From positions 119,944-183,943 of the forward strand of contig NZ_JAOQJC010000011.1 in the NCBI RefSeq assembly GCF_025567625.1: DNA of 64,000 nucleotides, read 5' to 3'. The position numbers and the translations under genes are program-made. Shown here piece by piece: positions 8,064 to 15,187 of this stretch. This DNA comes from Paenibacillus sp. J5C2022 (GTDB taxonomy: Bacteria > Bacillota > Bacilli > Paenibacillales > Paenibacillaceae). Within the stretch, counting starts at the first letter, position 1; every line of letters starts with the position of its first letter. Below the pieces are notes generated by a model, which was given only the letters and a program-made list of their open reading frames with translations, was not told where the DNA came from and searched no databases.

Positions 8064-8159
8064 CGGTGCCCCTCCGAAAAAAATATTAAATTATTTCTAG
8101 CAAAAGTGTGCGAAACATAGGTGTCTTACGGTTTAATTAATATAAGGAGATGATAACTG

Positions 8160-8792
8160 TTGTATGAACCAAAACTGAATATTCTATACTTGAAGTACAG
8201 AAGAGGCGATGCATCTTTTGCTGAAGTTTATAAAGCAGCCGAAAGGCAACGAAAAGTCACATGTCACGTCGTTAAAAAGTACTTTGGATTCGATGAAGCA
8301 GACGCACTCGCACTGTTCGACGATACAATAATGGACTTGTTGCATCAAGAGAAAGTACATAAGAACTTTGAAGCATTGTTGAATAGCAGATTAAAATCTA
8401 GGAGGATCGATCTTCTACGAAAAGGTAATGGACTACGAAAGGTAGAGTCTCTAAACGCAATAGTAGAGATAGCTGAAAGCAAAGGAGCTGCAACTCCTGA
8501 TGCTTTACGTAGCGATTTCGACCTAGAATCCGAAGTTATACAAATAGATACGATTAGAAATAGGAAAGCCGACCACCTGCAAGTGATCGACTTCCTCCGG
8601 GACTGCAATCCCGACGCAACGACGACTGCAATCGTCGAAGCAATGTTAAGTGCGCCAGCCAGCGCTTCCGATAACGCAATCGCGAAAAGTATCGGGATGC
8701 ATCATCAGACCGTTAAACGTAAGTTGACCGCATTGTCACGTTATTACGACGCTAATCGTTTCGGTGATTACCACGATTACCTTGCCGTTTAA
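8160..8792 (+). CDS. Sigma-70-like transcription factor
   Basis: Encodes 210 residues. Residues ~10-95 resemble sigma region 2 (DADALALFDDTIMDLLH..., then RLKSRRIDLLRK). Residues ~160-205 are a region-4-like HTH (ASDNAIAKSIGMHHQTVKRKLTALSRYYD). The start is TTG at 8160 or CTG at 8157, after AAGGAG. The first two-thirds have visibly lower G+C and more AAA, GAA and ACA codons than nearby genes, suggesting recent acquisition. It may steer polymerase to a subset of phage promoters. Confidence 0.7.
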   Translation: MYEPKLNILYLKYRRGDASFAEVYKAAERQRKVTCHVVKKYFGFDEADALALFDDTIMDLLHQEKVHKNFEALLNSRLKSRRIDLLRKGNGLRKVESLNAIVEIAESKGAATPDALRSDFDLESEVIQIDTIRNRKADHLQVIDFLRDCNPDATTTAIVEAMLSAPASASDNAIAKSIGMHHQTVKRKLTALSRYYDANRFGDYHDYLAV

Positions 8793-8845
8793 CAATTCAA
8801 GTATAACATATCCGCAGTCATACGCTAAATGAGTATATTTTAACG

Positions 8846-8864
8846 GTTTCAATCCACGCTCCCG
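8846..8864 (-). repeat. Lone half-repeat resembling a type I-C CRISPR repeat
   Basis: On the minus strand, 19 bases (CGGGAGCGTGGATTGAAAC) match the 3' half, including the 11-base crRNA handle TGGATTGAAAC, of type I-C CRISPR repeats as I remember them. The 5' half of a repeat, which forms the stem, is not present. There are no further copies and no cas genes. It lies about 75 bases downstream of a strong minus-strand promoter. It may also be part of a 46-codon minus-strand frame (8736-8876) that lacks a good ribosome site. Confidence 0.35.
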
Positions 8865-8946
8865 GCGCTTAGGCATTGCGTCGGGTGATAGGACCCCCGT
8901 TAACTGCGGTCGATGTTGTTGGTTATTCCTTACAATTACAGTTTCT

Positions 8947-8985
8947 ACTATAACGTAGAATTTTATACGTGTCAATACGATTGAC
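8947..8985 (-). promoter_or_regulatory. Strong minus-strand sigma-A promoter with palindromic operator
   Basis: On the minus strand TTGACA (8970-8975) and TATAGT (8947-8952) are separated by exactly 17 bases, close to consensus. A palindrome GTCAAT-ACG-ATTGAC (8971-8985) covers this -35 box and also a TTGACG that could serve as the plus-strand -35 for the gene at 9058. One bound protein could therefore control both directions. The minus transcript would run into the CRISPR-like half-repeat and then antisense to the 3' end of the sigma-like gene. Confidence 0.65.
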
Positions 8986-9057
8986 GGTCATTTATGGTGT
9001 TTTAGTAGCGTTGTCACACGATATTCAATTTTAACGAAGTCGAACGGAGGTTTAACG

Positions 9058-9225
9058 ATGTCTAACGAAGCTTTACGTAACTATATACGAGCTAATAACG
9101 CGCCGGTTTCGAATAATTCCGAAATTCTTCAGAATATTTTTCGCTATGAGGGTCGGCCCGATCCGAACGAAGATGCAGCCGATTATATGGCGGTCCCACC
9201 CGAAAAGGCGGTGAGGTTAGCGTGA
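9058..9225 (+). CDS. Small hypothetical protein
   Basis: Encodes 55 residues; ACGGAGG lies seven bases before the ATG. The sequence is polar with no cysteine or membrane motif. Its stop overlaps the GTG of the next gene (GTGA), so the two are translated together. Family not recognised. Confidence 0.55.
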   Translation: MSNEALRNYIRANNAPVSNNSEILQNIFRYEGRPDPNEDAADYMAVPPEKAVRLA

Positions 9226-9776
9226 AGGAACAAAGCCGCAATTTTATCGGAAAAGTTTACGTATCGCAGCATGCTATCGACCGTGCCGTCGAGCGGTTCA
9301 GCATTGCGCCGGAAAAGGCGGAACAATGGGTACGCGATAACGTTAAAAAGGCGAGATTCGTCTCCGTCACGGTATCGGCGGAGGATGGTGGCAAGGAATC
9401 GCGGCTATTCGTATGGCAGCGTGTAGCGTACTTGCTCGCAATGGACATGGATCGAGTCATTACGGTGTATGCGCAGCACCACTCGCTTTCCTCAATAAGC
9501 GGCCGCGTGCAGACGTTACTTAACCGAGAACTGACGCGCGCCGAACGAAAAGAGGCCGCCGCCGTCCGCAAAGCAGCGATTGAGCGGGCCGAGTTAGCGA
9601 TCGAACGGGCGAAATGCGATTATCGCATGACGGTTACGCCGAGCGCGGCCGTTATCAAGGCGAATACAAAACGAATACGCGAGATTGACCGGCGAATGGC
9701 GGAGATTGATGCGGAAGTACTGGCAGTGAAAAAGGAAAAGTCGGCGATTGCACGCGGATTAATAGCGTACATATGA
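9222..9776 (+). CDS. Hypothetical protein with C-terminal coiled coil
   Basis: Encodes 184 residues from GTG. The N-terminal ~95 residues form a compact alpha/beta domain starting VYVSQHAIDRAVERFSI, a pattern seen in small phage and toxin-like domains (HA-x2-RAxERF). It ends VYAQHHSL. Residues ~100-175 are a long Ala/Glu/Arg coiled coil. It precedes a structured gene-free stretch and the SSB-like gene. Function unknown. Confidence 0.6.
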   Translation: MKEQSRNFIGKVYVSQHAIDRAVERFSIAPEKAEQWVRDNVKKARFVSVTVSAEDGGKESRLFVWQRVAYLLAMDMDRVITVYAQHHSLSSISGRVQTLLNRELTRAERKEAAAVRKAAIERAELAIERAKCDYRMTVTPSAAVIKANTKRIREIDRRMAEIDAEVLAVKKEKSAIARGLIAYI

Positions 9777-9787
9777 CGAAATGCTAA

Positions 9788-9886
9788 CGACGGGATTGCG
9801 ATAATCCCTCGTCGGCGAGGCGGTATTAACTGGGCGTGACCAGCGGTTAGTGCCGTCTCGCGGACGACGACAATACGATGTTGTCC
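9788..9886 (+). ncRNA. Structured gene-free RNA region (long hairpin)
   Basis: The 311 bases between 9777 and 10088 have no convincing gene but contain strong inverted repeats. GGGATT-gcgat-AATCCC lies at 9792-9808. A very long hairpin follows: 9809-9833 pairs with 9840-9867 around loop GCGTGA, with 24 of 25 positions pairing (three G-U), one G-G mismatch and a three-base bulge. A weaker third stem uses 9861-9887. The flanks of the first stem can also pair with 9811-9814, which is part of the second stem, so alternate folds are possible. No T-run follows, so these are not ordinary terminators. Confidence 0.5.
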
Positions 9887-9897
9887 GAATTTTATAT

Positions 9898-9916
9898 GGA
9901 GGTGAGAACGATGTAG
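9898..9916 (+). other. Ribosome site followed by ATG-TAG
   Basis: GGAGGTG (9898-9904) is followed six bases later by ATG and immediately by TAG. If used, ribosomes would start and stop at once. Past the TAG the frame runs 18 more codons to a TAA at 9971-9973. It may be a decayed small gene or a regulatory start-stop element; it lies just after the long hairpin. Confidence 0.3.
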
Positions 9917-10088
9917 CACGAAAACTGTCCGTTTGGGCGACGACGGATTCCACGCCGTGGGGACGTTAAATAAGACACGGAAACGGGCTTTTAGTCGCCG
10001 TTAGATATCCCCGTTAAGGGGCGCACGACAGCGAAGAACGTCCGGCCGTGTGAGATAAGCCGGAAATAAAACATAGAGGAGCGGTTAA

Positions 10089-10874
10089 ATGAGTCAATTT
10101 ACACGTAAAGGCACGGCAGCAGTCGAAGCAGCAACGGCGGAGAAAGATAACGGAACGTCGGCACACGTACCGTTCCCGTCCGGCACAACGCTGAAAGTCC
10201 GTATCAAGTCGGCGGAAGACAGCGCGGAGTATTATGCGCACGGTATCTTCGGCAAAGTTAACACGTTTGTACCGAAGGTCCCGGCCGAGCGAAATCCGAA
10301 AGGCTACGTCACGGCGAATCCTTCCGTATGGGATCAGGCGGCCGACGCGCTATATTCCGACGCCAAGGCCGCGAAAGATTCCGGAGACGAAGCGGCCGCC
10401 GAGGAAATCCGGAAGCAGGCGTATCTGCTGAAATCGAAGCCGCGTTACCTCGTCGGATTCGGCAACCTGGAAACGGGCGAGGACGGATTCGTCGATCTGA
10501 CGCCGAAACAAGCGCAAGGGGTATTCGCCGCGATCAAGAAGTACGCGAAGAAGCTCGATAAGATTGCGTTTGAGCTGTCCAAGTCCGGTTCCTCTACGAA
10601 CACCGTCGTATCGCTTTCACCAGTCCTCGATATGGACGAAGACTTGACGGACAAGGAACGCGCGGCTTTCGAGAAATGTGGCGCAGTTCCTTTCGATTTC
10701 GCGGCGTTCGAAGGATTCCTGTTCGAAGCGGACGAGGCGGAACAGACGAAGAATCTCGTCATTGCCGGATTCGATATCGGGCGGCTCGGACTGACGATCG
10801 GCACGCCATCTTACGGTCCCGACGACGACGATGCCCGCCCGATCGAAATTTCCGAGGATACCTTGCCGTTCTAA
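10089..10874 (+). CDS. Single-stranded DNA-binding protein
   Basis: Encodes 261 residues; GAGGAG precedes the ATG. The body resembles phage OB-fold SSBs of the gp32/gp2.5 style (PFPSGTTLKVRIKS early on). The strongest clue is the C-terminus: an Asp-rich stretch (YGPDDDDARPIEIS) ending EDTLPF, close to the acidic DDxxPF tip that SSBs use to recruit replication proteins. It sits in the replication module before nucleases and DNA polymerase. It would coat single strands at the fork. Confidence 0.75.
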   Translation: MSQFTRKGTAAVEAATAEKDNGTSAHVPFPSGTTLKVRIKSAEDSAEYYAHGIFGKVNTFVPKVPAERNPKGYVTANPSVWDQAADALYSDAKAAKDSGDEAAAEEIRKQAYLLKSKPRYLVGFGNLETGEDGFVDLTPKQAQGVFAAIKKYAKKLDKIAFELSKSGSSTNTVVSLSPVLDMDEDLTDKERAAFEKCGAVPFDFAAFEGFLFEADEAEQTKNLVIAGFDIGRLGLTIGTPSYGPDDDDARPIEISEDTLPF

Positions 10875-10922
10875 TACGGCAGTCCTCGGGCATTACGGAA
10901 AATACGGAGAGGAGCGGTTAAC

Positions 10923-11345
10923 ACGGCACATATTACGGAGATAACCGGAAGATACTCGGAGATGGTCGCGAAAGTTGCGCTACTGGCTGCCGGGTGGACG
11001 GTTCACGACGCGGTCACGGACGAATCGTACGACGTGCTGGCAACCGACCCACTAACCGGAAGCCACTCGAAAATCCAAGTCAAAACGATTAGGCAGCGTA
11101 TTGACCGCGGTAACGAACTCGTCGTCTACGCGAAAAAGAATGACGGATCGACCTACGACAAATCCGACGCTGACTATATCGTTGGCGTTTGGGCGGTCGA
11201 CGGCGAAATCCCTCGGATTTTTATGTTCGAGAATCGGGGCATCGGCGAGTATTGGGCGTCGGAGGCGAAGGCGGCCGAACGCTGGATCGAACTTCCTATC
11301 GCGTTAGACCGGAGTACCTTTAGCGAAGCAAATGTATCGGCATAG
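10923..11345 (+). CDS. PD-(D/E)XK-type nuclease domain protein
   Basis: The nuclease fold is seen as SEMVAKVALLAAGW (helix with the first acidic residue), YDVLATD (catalytic Asp) and KIQVKT (the x-x-K strand). The first normal start, ATG 10962, would cut off much of that first helix. A good site (GAGAGGAG) lies further upstream, followed eight bases later by ACG at 10923; an ATT is at 10932. The true start is therefore probably non-standard, giving about 140 residues. It may process recombination or replication intermediates. Confidence 0.6.
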   Translation, partial: TAHITEITGRYSEMVAKVALLAAGWTVHDAVTDESYDVLATDPLTGSHSKIQVKTIRQRIDRGNELVVYAKKNDGSTYDKSDADYIVGVWAVDGEIPRIFMFENRGIGEYWASEAKAAERWIELPIALDRSTFSEANVSA

Positions 11346-11553
11346 CCGTGATCCAGCGGAGGTAGTCGCCGTAACCTATTGCGAACATTGCCGCGGCGAG
11401 ATTTACGAAGGCGACGAAGTTGTGCGGATAAACGGAACGTTCGGCGACGGATTCGTACACAACGGGTGGCAGACGGTCTGCGCGGCCGAGTACGCAAAGG
11501 AACGAGTTTATGACGCAGAAGGAACGGTAAGCAAGCGCGGAATTATCGAATAA
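11332..11553 (+). CDS. Small zinc-ribbon-like protein
   Basis: Encodes 73 residues with CEHC near residues 17-20 and a later lone Cys, resembling one half of a zinc ribbon. The ATG at 11332 lies inside the preceding gene and has only a weak ribosome site. A stronger GGAGGT at 11358-11363 has no usual start at the right distance (GTA ACC at 11371). The start is thus unsure. Function unknown. Confidence 0.5.
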   Translation: MYRHSRDPAEVVAVTYCEHCRGEIYEGDEVVRINGTFGDGFVHNGWQTVCAAEYAKERVYDAEGTVSKRGIIE

Positions 11554-11578
11554 ATATCCGAATGGGAGCGATGTGTAA

Positions 11579-13216
11579 ATGGCGAAATTGAACGTAGTTA
11601 ACGTGGTTGAAGCGGTAGCCGCAGAGGTAACGGTAAAGCAAGCGGACGGGGCTGTCGTGAAGTACCGCAAGGTTGATCGGGCTGCGGAGGCGGGCGATAT
11701 CGTGCAGATTACGGACGCAGAGGTTTCGTGTATCACGGACGGCGGATTCTACGAGGTCGACGAGGTGGATTCGTTCGGCGACGCTCAGGTGACGGATGAC
11801 GACGGAGACGAGTTCGATACGTGCGGTTGTGAGTTGGAAGTTTACGAAAAGGTTGCGGAGCCGAAGTCGGAAGTGCCGTCCGATATCATTACGCACGAAG
11901 GCCGTCAATATCGGAAAGTTGCCCGTAAAGCGGCCGTCGGCGAACTCGTCGTCAGAACGTCTGGTGGCGGAATTAACTACCTCGAGGGCTGCGTTTATCG
12001 AGCGGATTACGTTAGTGATGAGGGACCTATTCGCAAAGAAGGCTCGGATACATGGCTGTGGTCGTGCAATTACGCTGTACTAGAACCGGTAAAATCGGAG
12101 TTGCCGTCGCTCCCCTCCGAATACGTCATCCACGGCGGACAAGTTTACCGGAAAGAGGCGCGTGTTGCGGCCGAAGGCGAGACGATTATCGTAGTCAATT
12201 TCGATGCGGATGATCACCTTCCGTCTAACCCGGCGAAGGACGACTATGTGTACGAAAACGTCCGCATAGACTCGACCGGCGACGTGCTTATCGACTCGGA
12301 ACATTACGTATATAAACGAGAATACAACGCACTCGTACCGGCCGAATCCGTAACGATCGACGAAGAATTTACGGTTGAGAAACGGACGGCCGCCGTGTCC
12401 GACCGCATCCTTATCGTAAACGAGTGGCCTGGCGAAACACGGTACGGAATTGGCGCGATTGGTACGGTAACGGGGCGGCCACTTAGCGGAGTCGGCCGTG
12501 CGGATATCGGCGGCAAGGAGGTTACGGTAAGTGATTCGGAGTATGTCGTGCTGGTTCCGAAGCCGACGTACAAGCCCGGCGAAACGGTATGGCGGAAATA
12601 CACTAAGAGCCCTATTACGCTAAAGGAGCGTTGCCCGGAATTTGACGGCAGCTCTTACGGACTGGCGTGGCGTACATCGGCAGGTTCCGGCTGGCTCGGC
12701 GAGAACCAGTTCGAAAAGTACGAAGAGCCAAAGCCGCAGCCCGCAGCACCGAAGCCGGAACCGGCCCGCATCGCAGTCGGCAGCACCGTTAGAATTACGA
12801 CCGATTCCGAAAGGCTGCCGAAAGACGCTATCGCTAAAGTGACGGCGGCCGACCGCTCAAGCTGGCCGTACAAATGCGAATTACTCAACGGAGACGGTTA
12901 CGATTGGTATAAACCGGAACAGCTCGAAGTATTGTCGGACGAAGAGGCGAAATGGGCCGCAATCGGGCGGGCGGTAGCCGAGTATAAGGCGGGCGACGTC
13001 GTAGAGGTCATAGCTAATACGAACAGCAGCGTTAACGAAATCGGAGCCTTCGGTATTATAACAGAAGGTCGTAGATCATCGACCGGAAGTTACCGAGTAG
13101 ACGCAGGCTACGGTGATACCTCGAATTGGACGAAGCTAAGCGATATGAGATTAATTGTTCCGGTCGAGCAGCGGTTCGATGCCGACGTTAAAGGAGGCGG
13201 CGCGTCATCGAAATAA
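11579..13216 (+). CDS. Tandem SH3-like repeat protein
   Basis: Encodes 545 residues built from about seven repeats of 55-70 residues. Early copies share a YRKVxRxAAxGExIxV core (for example YRKVARKAAVGELVV and YRKEARVAAEGETII) and end in a Y-x-V-L-x-P strand. Later copies use YKxGExV/AVGSTVRI. The pattern suggests small all-beta (SH3-like) domains. A second gene at 24939 has the same units. It overlaps the probable ATC start of DNA polymerase. The role is unknown; multivalent binding of protein or DNA is a guess. Confidence 0.65.
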   Translation: MAKLNVVNVVEAVAAEVTVKQADGAVVKYRKVDRAAEAGDIVQITDAEVSCITDGGFYEVDEVDSFGDAQVTDDDGDEFDTCGCELEVYEKVAEPKSEVPSDIITHEGRQYRKVARKAAVGELVVRTSGGGINYLEGCVYRADYVSDEGPIRKEGSDTWLWSCNYAVLEPVKSELPSLPSEYVIHGGQVYRKEARVAAEGETIIVVNFDADDHLPSNPAKDDYVYENVRIDSTGDVLIDSEHYVYKREYNALVPAESVTIDEEFTVEKRTAAVSDRILIVNEWPGETRYGIGAIGTVTGRPLSGVGRADIGGKEVTVSDSEYVVLVPKPTYKPGETVWRKYTKSPITLKERCPEFDGSSYGLAWRTSAGSGWLGENQFEKYEEPKPQPAAPKPEPARIAVGSTVRITTDSERLPKDAIAKVTAADRSSWPYKCELLNGDGYDWYKPEQLEVLSDEEAKWAAIGRAVAEYKAGDVVEVIANTNSSVNEIGAFGIITEGRRSSTGSYRVDAGYGDTSNWTKLSDMRLIVPVEQRFDADVKGGGASSK

Positions 13217-15030
13217 AGATAACGTTAAACGAGGAAAACGCACGCAGCCCGAGTATGGACGCCGGAGCCGCCGTAAAGGAAGCCGTAAAACGACGCAAAG
13301 CGTCCGAACCGGAATCGGCCGAGGAAGCGTTCAGCCGAATCGCCGCAATGTCATTAACGGATAAGGAACGGGCGGCATTCGTAGTGGCTCGCCAAGCTTT
13401 CCGAGATGGACGAATAGGCAACGTCCGATCTGACGGGAAGAAGTGGACGAAGGCGGACGTCACAACCGCCGGTTACCGGTTACAGGCGGCGGCGGCCGAG
13501 ATGGAACGGGAGGGGCGGATTAAGTCCGTCCTCCTATCCAAACCGGACAATTATCGGATTCTAACGGCTGATTCGGAACTGCCCGCGTTTATCGAACGAA
13601 TCCGCGAAGAATGCCGACGGCAAATGGCGGAGTGGACGGACCGCTTCGATATTCTCGGCGTACGGAGCATGACGGCGGGCGATTTCGAGGGTACCGGCGT
13701 TGATACGTATATCGACTTATCAATCGGATTCTCGATATGGCTTCCGCTACTCGACGAGGGCTATTACCTTCCGTACGGTCACGTTGATATGTTCAATGGC
13801 GGCAGTCCGGCGGATGGTTTCTATTTCCTAACGGAAGAGTCGGCGTTCAGATCAACGGACAAGCAGCTTACGCGGTCGGCCGTAATCGCCGCGATTAGTC
13901 CGTATCTCAGGCGGCCCGAACACGGCAAAACGTTCCATATGGGATCGGCGCGTTACGATTTACACGTCGCGATCAAAGACGGTTACGAAATCGGCGGTTG
14001 CGTATGGGACACGCTCGACGCAATGCACACGCTGAACGAACACGAGCAGAGCTACGGATTGAAGGCGTTGATTGCGAAGTACGGCGCGCTATTCGGAATA
14101 CCCGGACCGATCTTCACGTTCGAGGACTTGTTCGGAAACCGATCGCCTGCGCCGTTCAATACGGAGCTTGTCGGAATCTACGCCATTAATGACGTAAAGT
14201 ACGGGTGGAAACTGTTCGAGTGGCAATTCGAGGCGATGGCGAATGCGGCGGGCAATCTACTCGAATGTTACGCCAAAATCGACAGTAAGCTTCCGGAGAC
14301 GGACGTGTTCCTGGCGCGGTGCGGATTCTGTATCGACTTGGACGGTCTGGCCGCGTTGGAATCCGAGTTTAAACCGAAGCTCGAAGAAGCCCGCACAGCC
14401 GTATTCGAATCGTACGGAATCGATGCTTCGTTTGTGCGGAAGATGGACAGGACGATTAATAAACGTAAAATCGACGGATGGATTGCGGCACAGCAGCGGA
14501 AGATCGATCGGCACGCCGAGCGGACCGCGAAACTGAAGGCAGATATAGCGGCGGACGAAGCGGCGGGAAAAACGCATCTAAAGCGATACGAACAAAACGT
14601 TACGAAGCTGGCCGAGTTAGAAGCCGAAGATTTAACGCCAGCCGACGAAGAACACGCGCCGTTGTTTACGGAAGAGTTTTCGATTACGAACGGGAACCAT
14701 CTCGCGTATCTCATTTACGACCATCTCAGCATCCGCGACCGAACCGGCCAGTTTAAGCGTGGCAAAGCCCGATCGACGGCGGCTGATGTATTGGAGGCGT
14801 ATTACGAAGAAGAAGATGCGCTGAAGCCGCTGGCGACTGTTGCGGCGTACGAGAAGCTGCTGAATACGTACGTGACGAAGATTCCGACGGCGGTTGAGGC
14901 GGATGGTCGACTTCATTCGGAGTTCAAGGCGGGCGGAACGGCGACGGGACGATATAGTTCGTCAGGGTATAGTGGGCGTCCTATCGATATATTACGTGAA
15001 TTTGAAACGGAGGGATTGCGTGAAGCCTAG
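13207..15030 (+). CDS. Family A DNA polymerase, N-terminal part (exonuclease domain and start of polymerase domain)
   Basis: About 607 residues. AAGGAGG is followed nine bases later by ATC (13207), while the first ATG (13255) has no ribosome site, so ATC is the likely start. The 3'-5' exonuclease shows the GDFEGTG motif (~residues 158-164), where D and E bind metal. The polymerase domain starts normally and reaches TATGRYSSS (~577-585), which should be followed closely by NLQN. Instead the frame runs into unrelated residues and stops. The rest of the enzyme is encoded at 15184. As it stands this piece lacks catalytic motifs A, B and C. Confidence 0.8.
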   Translation: MEIKITLNEENARSPSMDAGAAVKEAVKRRKASEPESAEEAFSRIAAMSLTDKERAAFVVARQAFRDGRIGNVRSDGKKWTKADVTTAGYRLQAAAAEMEREGRIKSVLLSKPDNYRILTADSELPAFIERIREECRRQMAEWTDRFDILGVRSMTAGDFEGTGVDTYIDLSIGFSIWLPLLDEGYYLPYGHVDMFNGGSPADGFYFLTEESAFRSTDKQLTRSAVIAAISPYLRRPEHGKTFHMGSARYDLHVAIKDGYEIGGCVWDTLDAMHTLNEHEQSYGLKALIAKYGALFGIPGPIFTFEDLFGNRSPAPFNTELVGIYAINDVKYGWKLFEWQFEAMANAAGNLLECYAKIDSKLPETDVFLARCGFCIDLDGLAALESEFKPKLEEARTAVFESYGIDASFVRKMDRTINKRKIDGWIAAQQRKIDRHAERTAKLKADIAADEAAGKTHLKRYEQNVTKLAELEAEDLTPADEEHAPLFTEEFSITNGNHLAYLIYDHLSIRDRTGQFKRGKARSTAADVLEAYYEEEDALKPLATVAAYEKLLNTYVTKIPTAVEADGRLHSEFKAGGTATGRYSSSGYSGRPIDILREFETEGLREA

Positions 15031-15187
15031 CGTTACGTTCTTTGTTCATAGTGATTACGATAAACTTGCAGATGAAATAAACGGATTTATCTGTAACTGT
15101 ACTAATGAAGTATTACGGATTCAGTACGAAATTATTCAGCAGACCGAGGTCGGACCACAGTTTTCCGCGATGGTAGTTTACGAATGA
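15020..15187 (+). CDS. Small Cse60-like protein inserted between the polymerase halves
   Basis: Encodes 55 residues from GTG with GGAGGG five bases upstream. The pattern (a short strand, LADEINGFICN, EVLRIQYEII, ending MVVYE) resembles the small Cse60/DUF2758 family of Bacillota and their phages; the match is from memory and moderate. It overlaps the end of the first polymerase part and, by ATGA, the start of the second, so all three would be translated in series. Confidence 0.5.
   Translation: MKPSVTFFVHSDYDKLADEINGFICNCTNEVLRIQYEIIQQTEVGPQFSAMVVYE

Noticed and set aside
8736..8876. 46-codon minus-strand gene overlapping the CRISPR-like half-repeat
   Set aside because: The peptide is plausible but there is no ribosome site at a workable distance. 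Kept only as an alternative explanation for the half-repeat.
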